Assembly (NCBI GenBank): GCA_963773105.1
Contig: CAVZAA010000005.1
Coordinates: 868,001-932,000 of the forward strand
Length of the DNA stretch: 64,000 nt
Source of the DNA: Trebonia sp963773105
GTDB taxonomy: Bacteria; Actinomycetota; Actinomycetes; Streptosporangiales; Streptosporangiaceae
Direction: 5' to 3'
Each line of letters opens with the position of its first letter. Within the stretch, counting starts at the first letter, position 1. A program made the position numbers and the translations under genes. This document shows positions 63,356 to 64,000 of this stretch, in pieces. The notes below the pieces were generated by a model. The model saw nothing but the letters and a program-made list of their open reading frames with translations. It was not told where the DNA came from and searched no databases.

Positions 63356-64000
63356 ATGAGGCTGACGGTGATCGGATGCGGGCACCTGGGTGCGACGCAC
63401 GCCGCGTGCATGGCCGAGCTCGGGCATGAGGTGCTCGGCGTCGAAATCGACGCGGACAAGGTGGCGCTGCTCAACACCGGCCGCGCCTGGTTCCTCGAGC
63501 CCGACCTCGACGACCTGCTCGCGCGCCACACCAAGACGGGCCGTCTCGGGTTCACGACCAGCTTCGAGGAGGCGGCGCGCTTCGGGACGGTGCACTTTCT
63601 CGGCGTCGGCACCCCGAGCCTGGCCGACCATTCCGGGTACGACCTGTCACAGGTATTCGGCGCCGTCGCCGCGCTTGCCCCGCACCTGACCCGGCCCGCT
63701 CTGATCGTGGGCAAGTCCACCGTCCCGCCCGGCACCACCGCCCAGCTGGTCCGCGAACTCCGCCGCGAGGCGCCCGCGGGAGACGCGGTGGAGGTCGCAT
63801 GGAATCCCGAGTTCCTGCGCGAGGGCCGCGCCGTCGACGACACCCTCCGACCCGACCGCATCGTGGTCGGTGTGCCCAATATGGCCGCCGAGGCGACCAT
63901 CCGCGAGGTCTACCGGCCGCTGACCGACGCCGGCATCCCGTTGCTCACCACCGACCCAGTCACCGCCGAGCTGGTCAAGGGGGCGGCCAACGCATTCCTG
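63356..64000 (+). CDS. UDP-glucose/GDP-mannose 6-dehydrogenase family (3' end beyond window)
   Basis: NAD-dependent UDP-sugar dehydrogenase making a uronic acid. 215 codons are visible: MRLTVIGCGHLGATHAACMA (Rossmann GxGxxG-type), EVLGVEIDADKVALLNTG, HFLGVGTPSLADHSGYDLSQ, IVGKSTVPPGTTAQLV, AWNPEFLREGRAVDDTLRPD with the catalytic-domain Glu, and VTAELVKGAANAFL with the Lys/Asn motif at the edge. The C-terminal UDP-binding domain lies beyond the window. Confidence 0.92.
   Translation, partial: MRLTVIGCGHLGATHAACMAELGHEVLGVEIDADKVALLNTGRAWFLEPDLDDLLARHTKTGRLGFTTSFEEAARFGTVHFLGVGTPSLADHSGYDLSQVFGAVAALAPHLTRPALIVGKSTVPPGTTAQLVRELRREAPAGDAVEVAWNPEFLREGRAVDDTLRPDRIVVGVPNMAAEATIREVYRPLTDAGIPLLTTDPVTAELVKGAANAFL

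Overview
The window is high-GC actinobacterial chromosome. This follows from codon use, an Lsr2 nucleoid protein, a WhiB protein, CarD, the mycothiol glycosyltransferase MshA, a Crp/GlxR-type regulator and long blocks of gene order shared with Mycobacterium and Streptomyces. The species cannot be named from the sequence. PhoP/PhoR resemble the Streptomyces proteins most. From about 7.3 kb rightward the order largely follows the M. tuberculosis region Rv3579c to Rv3683, with insertions and losses.

Layout. (1) 1-3.5 kb: a GH30 glycosidase cut by the left edge, a decayed second GH30 copy and a divergent LacI-type repressor. (2) 3.7-7.3 kb, accessory: an AbiEi/AbiEii type IV toxin-antitoxin pair with a 9-bp inverted-repeat operator candidate, an HD-domain hydrolase overlapping the toxin gene, a chloramphenicol-phosphotransferase-like kinase, a YjbR/MmcQ protein and a GNAT acetyltransferase. 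(3) 7.3-14.3 kb: rlmB, cysS, a DUF2637 membrane protein, ispF, carD, a membrane protein and an LpqE-like lipoprotein. (4) 14.3-22.5 kb: phoP-phoR, gpmA, mshA, a YbjN protein, a transporter, a BlaI/BlaR-like pair, DUF2516 and an XRE regulator. (5) 22.5-32.4 kb: a TIM-barrel isomerase, radA, mutY, clpC, lsr2, an ArgA-like acetyltransferase and an NlpC/P60 hydrolase. (6) 32.4-48.6 kb, a long minus-strand block: lysS, coaX, panC, a DUF2520 protein, a DUF3180 protein, folK, folP, an MprF-like protein, folE, ftsH, hpt, tilS, a zinc metalloprotease and dacB, with ppa divergent at the end. (7) 48.5-64 kb: a TPR-like protein, a zinc-finger protein, crp, a metallo-beta-lactamase-fold hydrolase, a Nudix hydrolase, RidA, DUF4177, an SPFH protein, paired ArsA-type ATPases, a WhiB protein, a class A PBP, YegP, YqeY, a metallophosphoesterase, tRNA-Pro and a UDP-sugar dehydrogenase cut by the right edge.

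Together the genes cover tetrahydrofolate and pantothenate/CoA synthesis, translation (cysS, lysS, tilS, rlmB), proteostasis (clpC, ftsH), the cell wall (dacB, class A PBP, NlpC/P60), phosphate control, mycothiol synthesis and redox/nucleoid regulation. Several partners usually encoded at these places are missing: disA beside radA, ispD beside ispF, panD beside panC and folB between folP and folK.

Many core genes are broken by single-base frameshifts, mostly +1, concentrated at 8.5-25 kb and 41-47 kb, while long neighbouring stretches have none. I read most of these as sequence errors rather than true decay. The apparent FtsH-FolE fusion is probably one of them. The best candidate for new biology is the AbiEi-AbiEii-HD cassette.
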